Source: Eubacterium sp. CAG:251
GTDB taxonomy: Bacteria; Bacillota; Clostridia; Oscillospirales; Acutalibacteraceae
NCBI GenBank assembly: GCA_000436835.1
Contig: FR889160.1
Coordinates: forward strand, 49,935 to 69,117
Length of the DNA stretch: 19,183 nt
Direction of reading: 5' to 3'
The position numbers and the translations under genes are program-made. The notes beneath the pieces are model-generated. The model was not told where the DNA came from and did not search any database. It saw only the letters and a list, made by a program, of their open reading frames with translations. Position 1 is the first letter of the stretch. Each line of letters begins with the position of its first letter. Below are positions 1 to 7,539 of the stretch, in pieces.

Positions 1-5
1 GGCAA

Positions 6-563
6 TTATTCTGTTTTACCTTTTAATTGATGGACAAATTTTTGAAGTTCTGTCATATTAAATGTATATCTGCCCATATCGGTATTAGGGATATAATACC
101 TTGAGCATACCTCACTGCCCAGAGGCGCAAATGACTGCTTAAGCGAATTATACATATAATCTGCCGACTGCCTTGCATTAGAGCCGCTTGCGATAACAGC
201 GCCGACTCTTTTTGGCTTTTTAATAGGCGGATTTGAGCCACGCTTATAGCGAGCGTTATAGTAACGCTGAAAGCGGTCCAAAATCGCCTTAATCGGAGCA
301 GGAAAGAAATTATTATACACAGGAGTAAAGAATGCTATGTAATCGGCATCCTCAAAATCCTCAAAAAATATATCCAAATCTTTATTAGAGCACCCGTCGT
401 GATATTCGCACCATTTGCAATCGGTGCAAGGTGACGGAGCAAGCTTGTAGCTGTCATAAAGCTTAATTTCGCAATCAAGAAAGTATTTACGAACCTGATT
501 GATAAGTTCCTGACATATACCGTCCTGACGGGGAGAGCCCATAATTATCAACAATTTTTTCAT
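6..563 (-). CDS. iron-sulfur flavoprotein, NADPH-dependent FMN reductase-like
   Basis: This 185-residue protein has a flavodoxin-like fold of the NADPH-dependent FMN reductase family. Residues 4-15 carry the beta strand and the G-S-P-R-x-D-G loop that holds the FMN phosphate in this family. Four cysteines, C46-x2-C49-x2-C52-x5-C58, match the compact motif of iron-sulfur flavoproteins (Isf), which bind a [4Fe-4S] cluster beside FMN and pass electrons from ferredoxin or a similar donor. It is cytoplasmic, with no signal peptide. Its ATG overlaps the stop of the preceding gene by one base (TAATG), so it is probably translated by coupling. It is the last gene visible in the run that starts with ilvB. 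Its physiological substrate cannot be read from the sequence. Confidence 0.85.
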   Translation of the reverse strand: MKKLLIIMGSPRQDGICQELINQVRKYFLDCEIKLYDSYKLAPSPCTDCKWCEYHDGCSNKDLDIFFEDFEDADYIAFFTPVYNNFFPAPIKAILDRFQRYYNARYKRGSNPPIKKPKRVGAVIASGSNARQSADYMYNSLKQSFAPLGSEVCSRYYIPNTDMGRYTFNMTELQKFVHQLKGKTE

Positions 564-952
564 TATTTTTCAACTGAATATTCAATAGAATTAGACTTAC
601 ACCATTCCTCAGCCTTTTCAAGAACGAATTTATTTTCAAATTCGTCAAAGCCCTCGCTTATGGAAGAATAGGCATTAAAATATTTCCAAAAAGTGTCAAT
701 ATATTCATTGCCTGTAAGCTTTTCCAAAACAGCGCTGACCTTTTTATTATCAAGAAATTTGATATAGGCTCTGATAACCTCTTCATTAGAGATTGTCAAG
801 AAAGGAATAAAGCCGTTAGTCATTAAATCCTCTGTATCGTCACATTCAAGTTCGACGCTTGAGTGAACCTGAGAATCAACTCTTGAATACCAATATTCAC
901 CGCTTCCGCCCCAAACAAAGCGAAGCGTCTTTTCATCAAGTAATAGTTTCAT
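563..952 (-). CDS. hypothetical protein in the leu operon
   Basis: This 129-residue soluble, acidic protein is not one I recognise. It has no signal peptide, membrane segment or cysteine motif. The N-terminal half is beta-like, with W-G-G-S-G-E-Y-W near residues 14-21. The C-terminal half is charged and helical with several aromatic residues. The ATG at 952 is preferred over an in-frame TTG at 955 because a GAGGT site at 960-964 lies 7 nt upstream of the ATG. The gene starts 55 nt after leuD on the same strand and is directly coupled to the flavoprotein gene, so it is most likely co-transcribed. Its function is unknown. Confidence 0.7.
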   Translation of the reverse strand: MKLLLDEKTLRFVWGGSGEYWYSRVDSQVHSSVELECDDTEDLMTNGFIPFLTISNEEVIRAYIKFLDNKKVSAVLEKLTGNEYIDTFWKYFNAYSSISEGFDEFENKFVLEKAEEWCKSNSIEYSVEK

Positions 953-969
953 CAAAAATACCTCGTTAT

Positions 970-1003
970 AACTGTTATATAAATATTATATGCTAAAACA
1001 GTT
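970..1003. repeat. imperfect inverted repeat in the leuD / hypothetical gene spacer
   Basis: Arms AACTGTT (970-976) and AACAGTT (997-1003) enclose a second inverted repeat, ATATAA (977-982) and TTATAT (986-991). On the minus strand no T run follows, so it is not a standard intrinsic terminator. It could be an mRNA processing or stabilising hairpin, or cover a weak promoter: a TATAAT lies at 985-990 on the minus strand without a clear -35 box. Confidence 0.35.
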
Positions 1004-1007
1004 AAAA

Positions 1008-1490
1008 CTACTTTTCAATAGAGTTCATCAAGCCGCCGTTTTTAATAATATTTTGAATAAACGGCGGAAAAGGCTGAGCCTTATAGGTTTTGCCTGTTGT
1101 GCAGTTAGTTATTAAACCGCTGTCAAAGTCAACTTCAACCTCGTCTCCTGCCTTAATATCCTTAGCAGCCTCGTCACATTCAAGAATTGCAAGGCCGATA
1201 TTGATTGCATTTCTGTAAAAAATACGTGCAAAAGTAGATGCAATTACGCAGGAAATGCCCGAAGCCTTAATAGCGATAGGCGCATGCTCTCTTGAAGAAC
1301 CGCAACCAAAGTTAGCCTCAGCAACCATAATATCTCCCGGCTTAACCTTATTTACAAAATCAGCGTCGATATCTTCCATACAGTGCGATGCAAGCCACGC
1401 CTCATCACTCTTATTAAGATAACGTGCGGGAATGATAACATCGGTATCAACATTATCGCCAAATTTATGTACTGTACCCTTTGCTTTCAT
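1008..1490 (-). CDS. leuD: 3-isopropylmalate dehydratase small subunit
   Basis: This is the small (swivelling-domain) subunit of isopropylmalate isomerase. With LeuC it converts 2-isopropylmalate to 3-isopropylmalate in leucine synthesis. At 160 residues it is the short form that pairs with the roughly 420-residue LeuC family. The diagnostic motif G-C-G-S-S-R-E-H-A-P is at residues 62-71, and the N-terminal D-x-x-D-T-D-x-I-I-P segment at about 12-21 is typical. An AGGAGG site sits just upstream of the ATG, and only 11 nt separate it from the leuC stop. Related hydro-lyase subunits (homoaconitase, citramalate-type) share this fold, but the ilv/leu context supports the leucine role. Confidence 0.93.
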   Translation of the reverse strand: MKAKGTVHKFGDNVDTDVIIPARYLNKSDEAWLASHCMEDIDADFVNKVKPGDIMVAEANFGCGSSREHAPIAIKASGISCVIASTFARIFYRNAINIGLAILECDEAAKDIKAGDEVEVDFDSGLITNCTTGKTYKAQPFPPFIQNIIKNGGLMNSIEK

Positions 1491-1501
1491 ATTCCTACCT
1501 C

Positions 1502-2761
1502 CTATATTTCTCTCGGGTCTGCAATGTAGCCTTTAATAGCAGAGGCAGCGGCTACAGCAGGAGATGCGAGATATATTTTAGAATCAACGTGGCCCATTCT
1601 GCCGACAAAGTTACGGTTTGAAGTTGAAACAGCAACCTCACCTGCAGCCAAAATACCCATATGGCCGCCAAGACACGGACCGCAGGTCGGAGTTGAAACA
1701 ATAGCGCCTGCTTCAACAAAAGCTTCTGCAATACCCTCTTTTATGCACTGAAGATAAACGCTTTGAGTTGCCGGAATAACGATACAGCGAACGCCGTCGG
1801 CAATCTTCTTGCCCTTAATGATAGAAGCAGCAGCACGCATATCCTCAATTCTGCCGTTAGTGCAAGAGCCGATAACAACCTGGTCGATTTTAACATCGGA
1901 AAGTTCGTCAACAGTCTTAGTATTTTCAGGAAGGTGAGGGCAAGCAACGGTAGGGGCAAGAGTTGAAAGGTCAATAGTAACCACGCTGTCATACTCTGCA
2001 TCCTCGTCAGCCTCATAAACCTCATAAGGGCGCTCGCTTCTACCCTTAACATATTCAAGAGTTATATCATCAACAGGGAATATTCCGTTTTTAGCGCCGC
2101 ATTCAATAGCCATATTTGAAATGCAAAGACGGTCGTCCATCGAAAGTTCCTTAATGCCGTCACCTGTAAATTCAAGTGACTTATAAAGAGCACCGTCAAC
2201 ACCGATTTCACCGATAAGATGAAGAACAACGTCTTTACCGCTGATACAAGGTGCTTTTTTGCCTGTGATTACCACTTTAATTGCAGACGGAACCTTAAAC
2301 CAAGCTTTACCTGTAACCATACCTGCTGCCATATCGGTTGAGCCAACGCCTGTTGAAAAAGCACCGAGCGCACCGTATGTGCAAGTATGAGAGTCGGCAC
2401 CGATGATGCAGTCGCCGCAGGTAACAACGCCCTGCTCAGGCAAAAGTGCATGCTCAATACCCATATTTCCCACATCATAATAATGCGTAATATCATACTT
2501 TTTGGCAAATTCTCTAACCTGCTTGCAGTTTTGCGCAGATTGAATATCCTTGTTAGGAGTAAAATGGTCCATAACAAGAGAAATCTTGGTCCTGTCAAAA
2601 ACAGAATTTTTGCCGAATTTGGTCATTTCGTTAATTGCAACAGGAGAAGTGACGTCATTACCAAGTACCATATCAAGCTTTGCTTCAATAAGCTGACCTG
2701 CTACAACGCTGTCAAGACCTGCGTGCTTAGCCAATATTTTTTGAGTCATTGTCATACTCAT
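1502..2761 (-). CDS. leuC: 3-isopropylmalate dehydratase large subunit
   Basis: This aconitase-superfamily catalytic subunit is 419 residues long. It carries the three [4Fe-4S] ligands: C300 in G-S-C-T-N-G, and C360 and C363 in T-C-G-P-C-L-G-G. The active-site stretches M-D-H-F-T-P (64-69) and G-A-D-S-H-T-C (121-127) are intact. Its length is that of the HACN/LeuC2 family common in Clostridia and archaea. An upstream in-frame ATG at 2791 would add 10 residues, but AAAAGGGTGAT at 2766-2776 is placed for the ATG at 2761, so that start was chosen. It lies 57 nt after ilvN and 11 nt before leuD, in one operon. Neither leuA nor leuB is present in the window. Confidence 0.94.
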   Translation of the reverse strand: MSMTMTQKILAKHAGLDSVVAGQLIEAKLDMVLGNDVTSPVAINEMTKFGKNSVFDRTKISLVMDHFTPNKDIQSAQNCKQVREFAKKYDITHYYDVGNMGIEHALLPEQGVVTCGDCIIGADSHTCTYGALGAFSTGVGSTDMAAGMVTGKAWFKVPSAIKVVITGKKAPCISGKDVVLHLIGEIGVDGALYKSLEFTGDGIKELSMDDRLCISNMAIECGAKNGIFPVDDITLEYVKGRSERPYEVYEADEDAEYDSVVTIDLSTLAPTVACPHLPENTKTVDELSDVKIDQVVIGSCTNGRIEDMRAAASIIKGKKIADGVRCIVIPATQSVYLQCIKEGIAEAFVEAGAIVSTPTCGPCLGGHMGILAAGEVAVSTSNRNFVGRMGHVDSKIYLASPAVAAASAIKGYIADPREI

Positions 2762-2818
2762 AGCTATCACCCTTTTCGTTAATATATTCAAACAAATAAA
2801 TGTATATAATAATTAAAA

Positions 2819-3328
2819 CTATATATCATCTGTAAATGAGCCTTCGCCTCTTTCAAGCGAAGTAATACCTGTGCGGGCAAGCTCAACAATAGTAAATTCA
2901 TTTTCAAGTTCTTCAACGAACATATCGATAGTGCTTCCGAGACCTGTAAATTCAAATGTAATTGTAGTCATTGATACATCAAGCACACGAGCACCCCAAC
3001 GAGCATTAAATGCAAGAAGTGCATTCTTATGCTCAATACCCTGAGCGTGCACCTTAACAAGTAAAAGTTCAGATGAAACGGAACTGTCAGGCTTAAGCTC
3101 GGAAACCTTTTTAACGATTTCAAGCTTTAAAAGCTGAGCCTTAATTTGCCTTACGTTTTCAGGCTCGGTTTCAGTTTCAATAGTCATACGAGAAAACTTT
3201 TCATCCTCTGTTTCACTAACTGTAAGAGATGAAATATTATAACTTCTTCTTGAGAAAAGGCTGGCAACTCTTTGAAGTACGCCGCTTTCATTATCAACAA
3301 GAACTGACAATACTAATTTTTCTTTCAT
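2819..3328 (-). CDS. ilvN: acetolactate synthase small (regulatory) subunit
   Basis: This 169-residue regulatory subunit of acetohydroxyacid synthase activates IlvB and in this family gives feedback inhibition by valine. The N-terminal ACT domain spans about residues 4-77, opening with L-S-V-L-V-D-N-E-S-G-V-L-Q-R-V. The C-terminal ALS_ss_C domain covers about 80-160. Length matches the usual 160-175 residues. An AAGGAGG site precedes the ATG. It follows ilvB by 14 nt, the standard ilvB-ilvN order. The symbol ilvH is used for the same protein in some genomes. Confidence 0.95.
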   Translation of the reverse strand: MKEKLVLSVLVDNESGVLQRVASLFSRRSYNISSLTVSETEDEKFSRMTIETETEPENVRQIKAQLLKLEIVKKVSELKPDSSVSSELLLVKVHAQGIEHKNALLAFNARWGARVLDVSMTTITFEFTGLGSTIDMFVEELENEFTIVELARTGITSLERGEGSFTDDI

Positions 3329-3342
3329 TGTTAGCTGCCTCC

Positions 3343-5007
3343 TTAATTAAATTTTTCAATAATATCCGTATGAGCCCCTCCCGGAGGAATCATAGGAAGT
3401 ACGTTGGAATCAGGGCTGATTCTGCAATCAACCAAAACAGGTCCGTTATATTCAAGCGCTTCTTTAAGAACAGCATCAATATCGTCATTAGTGCTGATAC
3501 GAAGTGCCTTAACGCCAAAGCCCTCTGCAACCTTAACAAAATCGGTTGCTCTGTGTGGGTCTGTATCCGCAAAGCGATTTTCATAGAAAAGCTTTTGCCA
3601 CTGACGTACCATACCCAAAACGGTATTGTTCATAATAAACATTTTAACAGGAATATTATATGAGCACATCGTAGCAAGTTCCGAAAGATTCATATGGAAG
3701 CCGCCGTCGCCTGCAAACATAACAACTGTTTTGTCAGGGCAACCCATTTGACCGCCCATTGCCGCACCCATTGAATAACCCATAGTGCCGAGGCCGCCGG
3801 AAGTAAGAAGAGTTCTCGAATGTTTAAATTTATAAAATTGCGCAGCCCAAAGCTGATGCTGACCTACATCTGTTACAACAATAGTGTCATCCGGTGTTGC
3901 GGCATCAATCTTTTCAATAAGAGTCTGAGGATTAACATAATCGCCGATTTGAAGCTGTTTGAAAGGGCGACGGAATGTTTCAATCTCTTTTCTCCATTCG
4001 CTGTGGTCAAGTTGCTCAATCTCTCTTGTAAGAATAGGAAGCACCTCAGCAAGGTCGCCACGAAGATGATAATTTGAAACAATATTTTTATCCATTTCTG
4101 CAGAGTCAATATCAATATGTAAAATTTCTGCATTAGGAGCAAATTTCTTTCTATTGCCGGCAACACGGTCTGAAAAACGAGCACCGCATGTAATAAGAAC
4201 GTCGCAATCGTGAGCAGCTTTGTTACATTCATAGTGACCGTGCATACCGATAAGACCGAGATGAAGCGGGTTATCATAAGGAAATGCACCGAGACCCATA
4301 AGGCTTGAAGCAACAGGAGCGTCAATCTTTTCAGCAAAGGTAACCAAATCCTCACCTACATTTGAAAGGATAGCTCCGCCGCCAACATAAATAAGAGGTT
4401 TTTTAGCATTTCTGATAAGCTCAACCGCTCTTTCAACAGCACTTTTCTTAGGTTCTTTTGCCTTTTCTACTTCAACCTTAGGCATAGGTGTATATTCGCA
4501 CTCAGCCGAAGTAATATCTTTAGGAATATCAATAAGAACAGGACCTTTTCTGCCGCTTTGAGCAATAGAAAATGCACGACGAATAGTATCTGCAAGTTCT
4601 TCTACGCTCTTAATTTGAAAATTATGTTTAGTAATAGGCATAGTGATACCGCAAATATCAACCTCTTGGAATGAATCTCTGCCAAGACCGGAGGTTGCAT
4701 AGTTGCAGGTAATAGCTACTACAGGAACAGAATCCATATATGCAGTTGCAATACCTGTTACAAGATTTGTTGCACCGGGGCCTGACGTTGCAAAGCAAAC
4801 ACCTACTTTGCCTGTAGCTCTTGCATAACCGTCAGCCGCATGAGAAGCACCCTGCTCGTGAGCAGTAAGTATATGCTTAAATGTGTCGCCGTATTTATAT
4901 AATTCATCGAAAATGTTGAGAATCGTTCCGCCTGGGTAACCGAAAATAGTATCTACACCCTGCTCTTTTAACACTTCAAGAACGATTTGGGAGCCGTTAA
5001 GCTTCAT
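3343..5007 (-). CDS. ilvB: acetolactate synthase large (catalytic) subunit
   Basis: This ThDP-dependent enzyme joins two pyruvates to acetolactate, or pyruvate and 2-oxobutyrate to acetohydroxybutyrate, the first common step of valine, leucine and isoleucine synthesis. It has 554 residues with three domains: ThDP PYR-binding (about 1-165), central (about 190-325) and PP-binding (about 375-540). The catalytic glutamate is E51 (A-H-E-Q-G), and the ThDP/Mg motif G-D-G-G-F-H runs from 433 to N460-N461. AAAGGAGAGAG precedes the ATG. It is first in the operon, behind the promoter at 5061-5089. Presence of ilvN and the leu genes argues for the biosynthetic rather than the catabolic (AlsS) enzyme. 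Confidence 0.95.
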   Translation of the reverse strand: MKLNGSQIVLEVLKEQGVDTIFGYPGGTILNIFDELYKYGDTFKHILTAHEQGASHAADGYARATGKVGVCFATSGPGATNLVTGIATAYMDSVPVVAITCNYATSGLGRDSFQEVDICGITMPITKHNFQIKSVEELADTIRRAFSIAQSGRKGPVLIDIPKDITSAECEYTPMPKVEVEKAKEPKKSAVERAVELIRNAKKPLIYVGGGAILSNVGEDLVTFAEKIDAPVASSLMGLGAFPYDNPLHLGLIGMHGHYECNKAAHDCDVLITCGARFSDRVAGNRKKFAPNAEILHIDIDSAEMDKNIVSNYHLRGDLAEVLPILTREIEQLDHSEWRKEIETFRRPFKQLQIGDYVNPQTLIEKIDAATPDDTIVVTDVGQHQLWAAQFYKFKHSRTLLTSGGLGTMGYSMGAAMGGQMGCPDKTVVMFAGDGGFHMNLSELATMCSYNIPVKMFIMNNTVLGMVRQWQKLFYENRFADTDPHRATDFVKVAEGFGVKALRISTNDDIDAVLKEALEYNGPVLVDCRISPDSNVLPMIPPGGAHTDIIEKFN

Positions 5008-5060
5008 ATTTCCCTCTCTCCTTTTACAAAAAAATAGACATATAAAAAAATATTAAAGAT

Positions 5061-5089
5061 ATAATATATTATTTGACTAATAAAGTCAA
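5061..5089 (-). promoter_or_regulatory. sigma-A-type promoter of the ilvB operon
   Basis: On the minus strand TTGACT (5084-5089), a 17-nt spacer and TATTAT (5061-5066) form a near-consensus promoter. Transcription would start near 5054, giving a leader of about 47 nt. That is too short for a T-box or leader-peptide attenuator, so control is more likely at initiation. Confidence 0.75.
5073..5089. promoter_or_regulatory. 17-bp perfect palindrome over the ilvB -35 box (possible operator)
   Basis: TTGACT (5073-5078), AATAA, AGTCAA (5084-5089) is a perfect inverted repeat with 6-bp arms. The right arm is itself the -35 element of the ilvB promoter, so a dimeric regulator bound here would block RNA polymerase. 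The sequence does not resemble a CodY box. The regulator is unknown, and chance symmetry from the -35 sequence is possible. Confidence 0.4.
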
Positions 5090-5114
5090 GAAATAAAATC
5101 AACATAATTTAGAC

Positions 5115-5143
5115 TTGTAAAAAGAATATTTTTGTTATATACT
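5115..5143 (+). promoter_or_regulatory. sigma-A-type promoter of ychF
   Basis: TTGTAA (5115-5120), a 17-nt spacer and TATACT (5138-5143) precede ychF. The start would be near 5150, about 30 nt before the ATG. It is back to back with the ilvB promoter, 25 bp apart at the -35 boxes. Confidence 0.65.
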
Positions 5144-5181
5144 TTATAGGAATTAATTTAAGACAACAAAGGAGAATATAT

Positions 5182-6276
5182 ATGAAGCTCGGTATTGTCG
5201 GTTTGCCAAACGTTGGCAAGAGTACATTATTTAATGCAATCACTAATGCAGGCGCTCAAAGTGCTAATTATCCGTTTTGCACAATTGAGCCTAATGTAGG
5301 TATGGTAAGTGTTCCTGACGAAAGGCTTGATAAGCTTGCCGAAATGTATAACCCTGATAAGTTCACTCCTGCAACTATTGAATTTGTTGATATCGCAGGT
5401 CTTGTAAAAGGTGCGTCTCAGGGAGAGGGTTTAGGAAATAAATTTTTATCTCACATAAGAGAAGTTGACGCAATTATTCACGTTGTTCGTTGCTTTGAAA
5501 ATGACGATATTACCCACGTTGACGGAAGCGTTGACCCCGCAAGAGATATTGAAACAATTAATCTTGAGCTGGTTCTTTCCGACCTTGACATTCTTACGAG
5601 AAGAATCGACTCAAGAAAAAAAGCTATGAAAGGCGACAAAAAGCTTGCCGGCGAGGTTGAATTTCTTGAAAGGCTTGCAGGCGAAATGGAAAACGGCAAG
5701 ACTGCAAGAAGTGTTGAAATAAGCGAGGAAGAGCAAGAATATTTAAAAGATGTTTCACTCTTAACGATTAAGCCGGTGATTTACGCTTGCAATATGGGTG
5801 AAAATGATTTCATCGACGGAATTGACAATAACAAGTATTACAAAGCTGTTGAGGAAATCGCAAAAGCCGAGGGCGCCGAAACACTTCCTATCTGTGCAGA
5901 AATGGAAGCGGAGATTGCCCAGCTTGACGATGAAGAAAAGGCAATGTTCCTTGCAGATATGGGGCTTGAAAAGAGTGGTCTTGACAGACTTATTAAAAAA
6001 AGTTACTCTCTTTTAGGCTTAATCTCATATCTTACGGCAGGCAAGCCTGAGGTTAGAGCGTGGACAATTAAAAAAGGCACTAAAGCACCACAGGCGGCAG
6101 GTAAAATTCACACCGATTTTGAACGTGGATTTATCAGAGCCGAGGTTGTTTCATTTGATGATTTGATGGCTTGCGGAAGTATGGCGGCAGCCAAAGAAAA
6201 AGGTCTTGTCAGAAGTGAGGGCAAGGAGTACGTTATGAAGGACGGAGATATTGTTCTTTTCCGTTTTAACGTATAA
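5182..6276 (+). CDS. ychF: redox-regulated ATPase YchF (Obg-like)
   Basis: This is the universally conserved Obg-family P-loop NTPase that binds the ribosome and prefers ATP over GTP. It has 364 residues, the standard length. The G1 loop G-L-P-N-V-G-K-S is at 7-14 and G3 D-I-A-G at 70-73. G4 is N-M-G-E at 204-207, the YchF variant of N-K-x-D that explains ATP preference. A coiled-coil insert covers about 130-185, and the C-terminal TGS domain about 277-364 ends in the expected D-G-D-I-V-L-F-R-F-N-V. AAAGGAG lies 7 nt before the ATG. It is a single-gene unit with its own promoter and terminator. Confidence 0.97.
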   Translation: MKLGIVGLPNVGKSTLFNAITNAGAQSANYPFCTIEPNVGMVSVPDERLDKLAEMYNPDKFTPATIEFVDIAGLVKGASQGEGLGNKFLSHIREVDAIIHVVRCFENDDITHVDGSVDPARDIETINLELVLSDLDILTRRIDSRKKAMKGDKKLAGEVEFLERLAGEMENGKTARSVEISEEEQEYLKDVSLLTIKPVIYACNMGENDFIDGIDNNKYYKAVEEIAKAEGAETLPICAEMEAEIAQLDDEEKAMFLADMGLEKSGLDRLIKKSYSLLGLISYLTAGKPEVRAWTIKKGTKAPQAAGKIHTDFERGFIRAEVVSFDDLMACGSMAAAKEKGLVRSEGKEYVMKDGDIVLFRFNV

Positions 6277-6289
6277 TTTTGGTATATTT

Positions 6290-6334
6290 AATGCTCGATT
6301 TTTGTCAAAATAAGCAAAATTCGAGCATTTTTTA
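6290..6334 (+). terminator. intrinsic terminator of ychF
   Basis: AATGCTCGA (6290-6298) pairs with TCGAGCATT (6321-6329). The stem continues inward through TTTTG/CAAAA with one mismatch, and a T run follows. Confidence 0.88.
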
Positions 6335-6386
6335 TAATATTTAGTAGTTTTGTTTAAAAGTTTTCAAGAATTATTTGTGATTTTTG

Positions 6387-6415
6387 TTGACTATTTTTAA
6401 ATAATTTGTTATTAT
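6387..6415 (+). promoter_or_regulatory. sigma-A-type promoter of the SigH-like gene
   Basis: TTGACT (6387-6392), a 17-nt spacer and TATTAT (6410-6415) give a predicted start near 6422. The leader is very short and begins almost at the ribosome binding site (6423-6432). Confidence 0.7.
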
Positions 6416-6438
6416 TTTAACTAAGGTGGGAGAGAACT

Positions 6439-7032
6439 ATGTCAGAGCCCGGCAAAAACATTATAAATGACACAATTCTTTCAAGTGCGCAATCAGGCGA
6501 CAATAAGCAGACAGAGGCTTTAATTAGGCAATATCGAAATGTTGTTGAAGCAATTGCCGCAAAGTACATCAATTCTCCTCTTGAATATGACGACATTATT
6601 CAGGAGGGCTTGATAGGACTTTTAGCGGCAATTAAAACATTTAACAACAGCAAAGGTGCTCAATTTAAAACCTATGCCCAAACCTGCATTAATAATTCCA
6701 TTCAAACAGCACTTAGGAAATTTAATCGAAAAAAGGATATTCCGATAGGTTCAGTTATTGAATATGCCGAGGAGGAAATCCCGGAGGAAAACGGAGTTAT
6801 AAGTGCAGAGGATTATTATATCGCCGGTGAAAGCGTTTCAATGTTGGCAAATACCCTTAAAGAAAATCTTTCTGAATATGAAAACGAAGTCTTGAGGTTA
6901 CATATTGTCGGTTGCAACTACAGTGAAATAGCGAAAAGATTAAGCAAAACACCTAAATCGGTAGACAATGCACTTCAAAGGATTAAGAAGAAATTATCAA
7001 CCGTAAACTTAAAAACCGACAAATATAATTAA
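6439..7032 (+). CDS. sigma-70 family factor, SigH/Spo0H-like
   Basis: This 197-residue sigma factor resembles SigH, the transition-state and early sporulation sigma factor, more than ECF or primary factors. Region 2 is at about 25-98, with the core-binding and -10 recognition stretch Y-D-D-I-I-Q-E-G-L-I-G-L at 50-61. Q-T-C-I-N-N-S-I-Q-T-A-L-R-K and K-K-D-I-P-I-G-S (about 81-105) parallel the SigH segment that ends in 'QKHIPLNS'. Region 4 is at about 140-188; K-S-V-D-N-A-L-Q-R-I-K-K-K-L is close to SigH. Its neighbours are not the rpmG/secE/nusG genes seen beside canonical sigH, and it is shorter than usual (about 210-218), so it may be a paralog. It is 13 nt upstream of the zinc-ribbon gene, in one operon. 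Confidence 0.8.
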   Translation: MSEPGKNIINDTILSSAQSGDNKQTEALIRQYRNVVEAIAAKYINSPLEYDDIIQEGLIGLLAAIKTFNNSKGAQFKTYAQTCINNSIQTALRKFNRKKDIPIGSVIEYAEEEIPEENGVISAEDYYIAGESVSMLANTLKENLSEYENEVLRLHIVGCNYSEIAKRLSKTPKSVDNALQRIKKKLSTVNLKTDKYN

Positions 7033-7045
7033 GAGGTGTAAGAAA

Positions 7046-7312
7046 ATGTACGAAGACAAAACATTAGTTTGCAAGGACTGCGGAAAAGAATTTGTATTTA
7101 CAGCAGGCGAGCAAGAATTTTATGCGGAAAAAGGCTTTACAAACGAGCCGCAGAGATGCAAGGAATGCCGTGACAAAAGAAAGCACGCTCCACGTGAATA
7201 TCACGACGCTGTTTGCGCATCTTGCGGCAAAGCATGCAAGGTTCCGTTTGCTCCAAGCGGTGACCGCCCTGTTTATTGCAGCGAATGCTTCGCAAAAATG
7301 CAGGAAGAATAA
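7046..7312 (+). CDS. double zinc-ribbon protein
   Basis: This 88-residue protein has two zinc ribbons. The first uses C9-x2-C12 and C38-x2-C41 and has the opening D-K-T-L-V-C-K-D-C-G-K-E-F-x-F-T-A-G-E-Q-E-F-Y that I recognise as a 'probable zinc-ribbon' family widespread in Firmicutes. The second uses C57-x2-C60 and C78-x2-C81, with an extra C64 between. GAGGTG lies 7 nt before the ATG. It follows the SigH-like gene by 13 nt and shares its terminator. Proteins of this family have no established function. Nucleic-acid or protein binding linked to the sigma factor is possible but unproven. Confidence 0.85.
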   Translation: MYEDKTLVCKDCGKEFVFTAGEQEFYAEKGFTNEPQRCKECRDKRKHAPREYHDAVCASCGKACKVPFAPSGDRPVYCSECFAKMQEE

Positions 7313-7337
7313 TTTTAATACTAAATTATATCTACAT

Positions 7338-7370
7338 AAACAGAGCTGTTTTATTACGGCTCTGTTTTAT
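7338..7370 (+). terminator. intrinsic terminator after the zinc-ribbon gene
   Basis: AAACAGAGC (7338-7346) pairs with GCTCTGTTT (7359-7367) around a 12-nt loop, followed by a T-rich tract. Confidence 0.85.
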
Positions 7371-7404
7371 TTTATAAAAATAAATAACTTTTTAAAAAAA
7401 GTTC

Positions 7405-7433
7405 TTGACATATAGGCTCACGTATGGTAATAT
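7405..7433 (+). promoter_or_regulatory. consensus promoter of tRNA-Ser
   Basis: A perfect TTGACA (7405-7410), a 17-nt spacer and TAATAT (7428-7433). Transcription would start near 7440, about 9 nt before the mature 5' end. Confidence 0.82.
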
Positions 7434-7448
7434 ACATAAGCACCAAAC

Positions 7449-7537
7449 GCAGAGGTATCGAAGTGGTCATAACGAGGCGGTCTTGAAAACCGTTTGTCCG
7501 AAAGGGCGCGTGGGTTCGAATCCCACCCTCTGCGCCA
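7449..7537 (+). tRNA. tRNA-Ser (anticodon UGA)
   Basis: A complete class II tRNA with encoded CCA. The acceptor stem is GCAGAGG (7449-7455) with CCTCTGC (7527-7533), followed by G discriminator and CCA (7535-7537). The anticodon loop CTTGAAA (7482-7488) shows TGA at 7484-7486. The long variable arm lies between the anticodon stem and the T arm, whose loop is TTCGAAT flanked by GTGGG and CCCAC. It reads UCN serine codons, chiefly UCA. It is a stand-alone unit with its own promoter and terminator. Confidence 0.97.
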
Positions 7538-7539
7538 AG

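Noticed and set aside
2387..2782. 131-residue plus-strand frame opposite leuC
   Set aside because: Lies wholly over a well-conserved gene, has no ribosome site and a composition expected of an antisense shadow.
3229..3663. 144-residue plus-strand frame opposite ilvN/ilvB
   Set aside because: Spans the junction of two conserved genes on the other strand, with no ribosome site or recognisable motif.
3873..4355. 160-residue minus-strand frame inside ilvB
   Set aside because: Out-of-frame shadow of ilvB, with a Leu-rich composition typical of such shadows.
5008..5060. T-box or leader-peptide attenuator before ilvB
   Set aside because: The predicted leader is about 47 nt and contains no Leu/Val-rich short frame, no T-box sequence and no terminator/antiterminator pair.
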